Shown piece by piece: positions 60,275 through 64,000 of a DNA stretch of 64,000 nt. Each line of letters starts with the position of its first letter. Position 1 is the stretch's first letter. Source of the stretch: Ochrobactrum chromiisoli (GTDB lineage Bacteria; Pseudomonadota; Alphaproteobacteria; Rhizobiales; Rhizobiaceae). Under the pieces are notes generated by a model. It was not told the DNA's origin and did no database searches. It was given only the letters and a program-made list of their open reading frames with translations. Where the stretch lies: contig NZ_JAPHAV010000001.1 of the NCBI RefSeq assembly GCF_026241335.1, positions 1,116,001-1,180,000 of the forward strand. Direction: 5' to 3'. The translations under genes were made by a program, and so were the position numbers.

Positions 60275-61711
60275 ATGCAAACCGACCTGATTGCTTCCCT
60301 GTCTCTCGCAGCTCCCGAGGTTCTCCTCGCGCTGAGCGGACTGGCATTGCTCATGATCGGCGTGTTCTCCGGAGAGCGCGCCTCCACTCTCGTCAATGGG
60401 CTTGCTGTTGCCGTTCTGATTGCAGCACTCGCTCTTGTCGTTATCTTCCCGCACAATGGCAGCGCCTTTGGCGGTGCCTTTGTGAGTGATGCTTTCGCAC
60501 GTTTCATGAAGGTGCTGACACTGATCGGCTCCATCGTGGCGCTGATCATGTCTGTTGGCTTTGCGCGTGAAGACAAGTTCGATAAGTTCGAATTCCCGGT
60601 TCTGATCGTGCTGGCAACACTCGGCATGCTCATCATGGTGTCGGCATCGAACATGCTCACACTCTATATGGGCCTCGAATTGCAGTCTTTGGCACTTTAT
60701 GTGCTGGCAGCCTTCAACCGTGATAGCGTTCGTTCGACTGAAGCGGGCCTCAAGTACTTCGTGCTTGGTGCACTTTCGTCGGGCATGTTGCTCTATGGTA
60801 TCAGCCTTGTTTACGGTTACACCGGTCATATCGGTTTTGCCGAAATCGCAAACGCAATCACCGGCGGCGAACGTCAGCTTGGTCTGGTCTTCGGTCTGGT
60901 GTTTATCCTTGCAGGTCTCTGCTTCAAGATTTCCGCCGTTCCATTCCATATGTGGACGCCGGATGTTTATGAAGGTTCACCGACACCTGTAACCGCATTC
61001 TTTGCCGCTGCTCCAAAAATGGCAGCAATGGCGCTGATCGTTCGCGTTGCTGAAGGCGCTTTCGCTCCTGTTACCCATGACTGGCAGCAGATCATCACCT
61101 TCGTTGCAATCGCTTCGATGGTGCTGGGTGCTTTTGCTGCAATCGGTCAGCGCAACATCAAGCGCCTGATGGCTTATTCCTCGATCAGCCACATGGGCTA
61201 TGCCCTTGTTGGTCTGGCTGCGGGTACCGTTGTCGGCGTGCGTGGCGTCGCACTTTACATGGCGATTTATCTCGTCATGACGCTCGGCAGCTTTGCCTTC
61301 ATCCTGTCCATGCGGACAAAGGACGGCAATGTTGAACAGATTGACGATCTCGCAGGTCTGTCGCGCAGCAATCCGCTTATGGCCTTTATCATGACGATCA
61401 TGCTCTTCTCGCTTGCAGGTATTCCGCCGCTCGCTGGCTTCTTCGGTAAGTGGTATACCTTTGTTGCAGCCGTTGAAGTGGGCCTCTATCCGCTGGCGAT
61501 CATCGGTATTGTCGCTTCGGTTGTTGGCGCGTTCTACTATCTGCGCATGATCAAGATCATGTGGTTCGATGAGCCGGTGACGACTTTCGTTCCGGCAGCA
61601 ATTGAGCTGCGTCTCGTGCTGCTTGTTTCAGGTGCATTTGTTCTCTTCTATGCACTGATTGGCGGCTGGCTTGGCGGTCTTGCTGAAACTGCAGCAAAGA
61701 CTTTCTTCTGA
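60275..61711 (+). CDS. nuoN: NADH-quinone oxidoreductase subunit N
   Basis: 478 residues from ATG 60275; a TTG just before is also in frame. MrpD-like membrane subunit: [58 protein letters not shown]. Last nuo gene; birA follows after 2 bp, so it shares the transcript. Confidence 0.97.
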   Translation: MQTDLIASLSLAAPEVLLALSGLALLMIGVFSGERASTLVNGLAVAVLIAALALVVIFPHNGSAFGGAFVSDAFARFMKVLTLIGSIVALIMSVGFAREDKFDKFEFPVLIVLATLGMLIMVSASNMLTLYMGLELQSLALYVLAAFNRDSVRSTEAGLKYFVLGALSSGMLLYGISLVYGYTGHIGFAEIANAITGGERQLGLVFGLVFILAGLCFKISAVPFHMWTPDVYEGSPTPVTAFFAAAPKMAAMALIVRVAEGAFAPVTHDWQQIITFVAIASMVLGAFAAIGQRNIKRLMAYSSISHMGYALVGLAAGTVVGVRGVALYMAIYLVMTLGSFAFILSMRTKDGNVEQIDDLAGLSRSNPLMAFIMTIMLFSLAGIPPLAGFFGKWYTFVAAVEVGLYPLAIIGIVASVVGAFYYLRMIKIMWFDEPVTTFVPAAIELRLVLLVSGAFVLFYALIGGWLGGLAETAAKTFF

Positions 61712-61713
61712 GC

Positions 61714-62544
61714 ATGACTATCAATAAGGCCGCAGGTGATGGCAATGGTTTCACGCTGGCACCTGCGGCTTTAGCAGACAACTATCGGCTGGAGTTTTTT
61801 CCCGTCGTTGGTTCTACCAATGCAGAGGCGCTTGATCGGGCAACTGCCGGCGATGCCGGGCGCCTCTGGTTCGTGTCTCCGAAACAGGAAAGCGGACGAG
61901 GGCGCCGGGGCCGTACATGGACTGCTCCCGAAGGCAATCTTGCAGCAACGCTTCTTCTCGTCGATCGCTTTGATCCGAAAATTGCAGCCACGCTTGGCTT
62001 TGTTGCAGGACTTGCGCTTGCTGATGCCGTTGATGCGGTTTTGCCGGAAGCTGTGGCTTCGCGCGTGACTGTTGCGCTCAAATGGCCCAATGACGTGCTG
62101 GTTGATGGCGCAAAACTCTCCGGTATTCTCCTTGAATCGACGCTGCTTTCTGACGGTCGTTTTGGTCTTGCGGTGGGCATGGGCACAAATGTTGTCGCCT
62201 CTCCGCAAGGCTTGCCTTACCCCGCGACATCCTTGCGTGAACTTGGCAGTCAGGTCGATGCAGCGACATTGTTTTTGGCACTTTCGGATGCATGGTGTCA
62301 TTATCATTCAATATGGAATGCTGGGCGAGGGCTGAATGAAATCCGTCTGCGCTGGCTCAAGCGCGCGCATGGGCTGGGCCAGCCCGTTATGATGCAGTTG
62401 AATGGCCGTATTGTTGAAGGTGTTTTTGAAACCATCGATTCGGACTGCCGCCTTGTTATCCGCGAAGATGACGGTACACGTGTGCCGGTAACTGCCGGGG
62501 ACGTCTATTTTGGAACGGCAGCCTCTGTTAAACCCGTTTCCTGA
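61714..62544 (+). CDS. birA: biotin-[acetyl-CoA carboxylase] ligase
   Basis: 276 residues of the class I biotin protein ligase family. It makes biotinyl-AMP and attaches biotin to acetyl-CoA carboxylase (AccB) and other carboxylases. Motifs: SGRGRRGRTWTAPEGNLAAT (ATP/biotin loop) and LKWPNDVLVDGAKLSGILLE. The N-terminal repressor helix-turn-helix of E. coli BirA is missing, so it is an enzyme only. C-terminal SH3-like domain present. Confidence 0.93.
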   Translation: MTINKAAGDGNGFTLAPAALADNYRLEFFPVVGSTNAEALDRATAGDAGRLWFVSPKQESGRGRRGRTWTAPEGNLAATLLLVDRFDPKIAATLGFVAGLALADAVDAVLPEAVASRVTVALKWPNDVLVDGAKLSGILLESTLLSDGRFGLAVGMGTNVVASPQGLPYPATSLRELGSQVDAATLFLALSDAWCHYHSIWNAGRGLNEIRLRWLKRAHGLGQPVMMQLNGRIVEGVFETIDSDCRLVIREDDGTRVPVTAGDVYFGTAASVKPVS

Positions 62545-62656
62545 TTGAATAATTGTGCACAATTGAACGCTGTGCGGGTTGTTCCGGGCTTGCAAACTAT
62601 CGGCAGGCGGTTCAACAGGGGCATAATAAATTCTAAGTAAAGAACAGGGAGGCATT

Positions 62657-64000
62657 ATGCCCCGCTCACCATCGACACAATTTGTCTTCCTGCCGCTTGG
62701 CGGTGTCGGCGAAATCGGCATGAACCTTGCCATGTATGGCTTTGGTCCTGAGGACAAACGCGAATGGATCGTGGTCGACATGGGCGTAAGCTTTGCTGGC
62801 CCGGAGCATCCGGGCGCGGATCTGATCCTGCCAGACATTCGCTTTCTCGAGGCTGAGAAGCATAATCTGCGCGGCATTATCATTACCCATGCGCATGAAG
62901 ACCATTATGGCGCCTTGCTTGATCTTTGGCCGCGTCTGAAGGCGCCTGTTTATGCCACGCCGTTTACGGCAGGCTTGTTGGAAGCCAAGCGTCAGTCGGA
63001 ATCTGGTGCACCGGAAATTCCGGTCAACATATTCAAAGCGGGTGAGACCTTTGAGGTTGGTTCCTTCGAGATAGAAGCGATTGCGGTTACGCACTCGATT
63101 CCAGAGCCTGTTTCGCTCGCCATCACCACACCGCTTGGTACAGTCGTTCACACGGGCGACTGGAAGATGGACCCTGATCCATCCATGGGACCGTTGATTG
63201 ACGAAGCACGTTTCCGTGCAATCGGCGATCAGGGCGTTTTGGCGTTGATCTGCGATTCCACCAATGCGATGCGCGATGGTGAATCACCGTCTGAGCGACA
63301 GGTCGGTGAAAGCTTGCGCGAGCTTATTGAAGGCGCGCGTGGTCGCGTGGCGATTACAACGTTCTCATCCAACGTTGGCCGTATCCGCTCCATTACAGAA
63401 GCGGCGCGCGATGCTGGCCGTCAGGTGCTGGTGGTCGGTCGTTCGATGAAGCGCACAATCGCAGTTGCGACCGAGCTTGGCTATATGGAAGGCTTGCCGG
63501 AGTTCCTCAGCGAAGATGATTACGGCTATATCCCGCGCGAAAATGTCGTAATGATCCTGACGGGCAGCCAGGGAGAGCCACGTGCAGCGCTGGCCAAGCT
63601 TTCGCGTGATGAAATGCGCAGCATCGCGTTGTCGGCAGGCGACACGGTTATTTTCTCATCGCGTCCGATTCCGGGCAATGAAAAGGCTATTCTCGACATC
63701 AAGAACAAGCTCATTGATCAGGGCATCAAGCTGATCAGTGATGATGATGCGCTTGTGCACGTTTCCGGCCACCCGCGCCGCAGTGAGCTAAGGCGCATGT
63801 ATTCTTGGGTGCGTCCGAAGATTCTCGTGCCCGTTCATGGCGAGGCAGCGCATCTTGTCGCGCAAGGGTCGCTCGGTGCTATGGAGGGCATTGAAGAGAT
63901 TGCACAGGTGCGCGATGGCGACATGTTGCGCCTGGCACCAGGCAAAGCAGAAATCATCGATGAAGCACCTGTTGGCCGTATCTATAAGGACGGCAAGCTG
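62657..64000 (+). CDS. rnj: ribonuclease J, N-terminal 448 codons (runs off the window)
   Basis: Metallo-beta-lactamase/beta-CASP RNase. Zinc motif ITHAHEDHYGA, then VTHSIPEPVSLAI, HTGDWKMD, ICDSTNAMRDG, the beta-CASP parts ITTFSSNVGRI and ILTGSQGEPRAALAKLS, and VSGHPRRSELRRMY, VPVHGE. It degrades and matures RNA from the 5' end. ATG 62657 with AGGGAGG upstream. The remaining ~110 residues (C-terminal domain) lie beyond position 64000. Confidence 0.93.
   Translation, partial: MPRSPSTQFVFLPLGGVGEIGMNLAMYGFGPEDKREWIVVDMGVSFAGPEHPGADLILPDIRFLEAEKHNLRGIIITHAHEDHYGALLDLWPRLKAPVYATPFTAGLLEAKRQSESGAPEIPVNIFKAGETFEVGSFEIEAIAVTHSIPEPVSLAITTPLGTVVHTGDWKMDPDPSMGPLIDEARFRAIGDQGVLALICDSTNAMRDGESPSERQVGESLRELIEGARGRVAITTFSSNVGRIRSITEAARDAGRQVLVVGRSMKRTIAVATELGYMEGLPEFLSEDDYGYIPRENVVMILTGSQGEPRAALAKLSRDEMRSIALSAGDTVIFSSRPIPGNEKAILDIKNKLIDQGIKLISDDDALVHVSGHPRRSELRRMYSWVRPKILVPVHGEAAHLVAQGSLGAMEGIEEIAQVRDGDMLRLAPGKAEIIDEAPVGRIYKDGKL

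Noticed and set aside
49752-60949. Long antisense frames under nuo genes (e.g. 49752-50822, 52875-54059, 59382-60347)
   Set aside because: They mirror the strongly biased codons of the sense genes, are rich in Cys/His/Arg, and lie fully under conserved complex I genes.

Overview
The window is chromosomal DNA of an alphaproteobacterium, most likely Brucellaceae (Ochrobactrum/Brucella group). The basis is the gene order nuoA-N, birA, rnj, the sequence character of the Nuo subunits, and GC-rich host codons. The organism name is an inference; no search was run.

Layout. (1) 1-3913 is a worn host flank: two small lipoprotein genes, a broken filamentous-haemagglutinin/CdiA-type secretion domain, three IS5-family remnants (two of them inverted around an orphan reading frame), and an intrinsic terminator. 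(2) 3914-45424 is an integrated prophage of about 41.46 kb. It is bounded by an exact 47-bp direct repeat that is the 3' half of a tRNA-Val(TAC) gene. (3) 45378-46983 holds the intact tRNA-Val, a divergent tRNA-Asp(GTC), a possible 31-codon membrane micro-protein and about 1 kb upstream of nuoA. (4) 46984-64000 is the full 14-gene NADH:ubiquinone oxidoreductase operon (nuoA to nuoN), then birA and the first 448 codons of RNase J.

The prophage has two arms. The leftward arm (4126-12272) ends in int and xis. It also carries a secreted protein, a zinc-ribbon protein, a soluble FtsH-like AAA+ zinc protease, a metallophosphoesterase, an unknown protein and a plasmid-type replication initiator. Beside the initiator gene lie six 37-bp dyad iterons, so the element looks like a phage-plasmid that can also integrate. 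The rightward arm holds accessory genes, lambda-like packaging and head genes (Nu1-like TerS, GpA-type TerL, gpW, portal, protease/scaffold, gpD, gpE), fibre-like proteins, a siphovirus-type long tail (tube, G/GT frameshift pair, tape measure, hub), a phage T5 A1-like nuclease homologue and a lysis cassette (XhlA-like protein, amidase, holin, two spanins). The far right end has small unknown genes under a different set of operators. No classical CI/Cro-type repressor was recognised.

The most notable undescribed signal is regulatory. An identical 12-mer, TAGAATCTTGCA, occurs five times, and shortened forms occur three more times. Seven of the eight copies lie 43-56 nt upstream of the first gene of a lytic unit (packaging, head, tail, XhlA-like, lysis, and two early rightward genes). 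In most copies a -10-like T(A/C)ANNT box follows after exactly 16 nt, and a dyad or hairpin overlaps the start site. A second signal, GTATT-N7-AATAC, occurs at three other promoter regions. Several leaders can also sequester the Shine-Dalgarno sequence. Together these suggest a phage late regulon defined by the CTTGCA element and a separate operator set.
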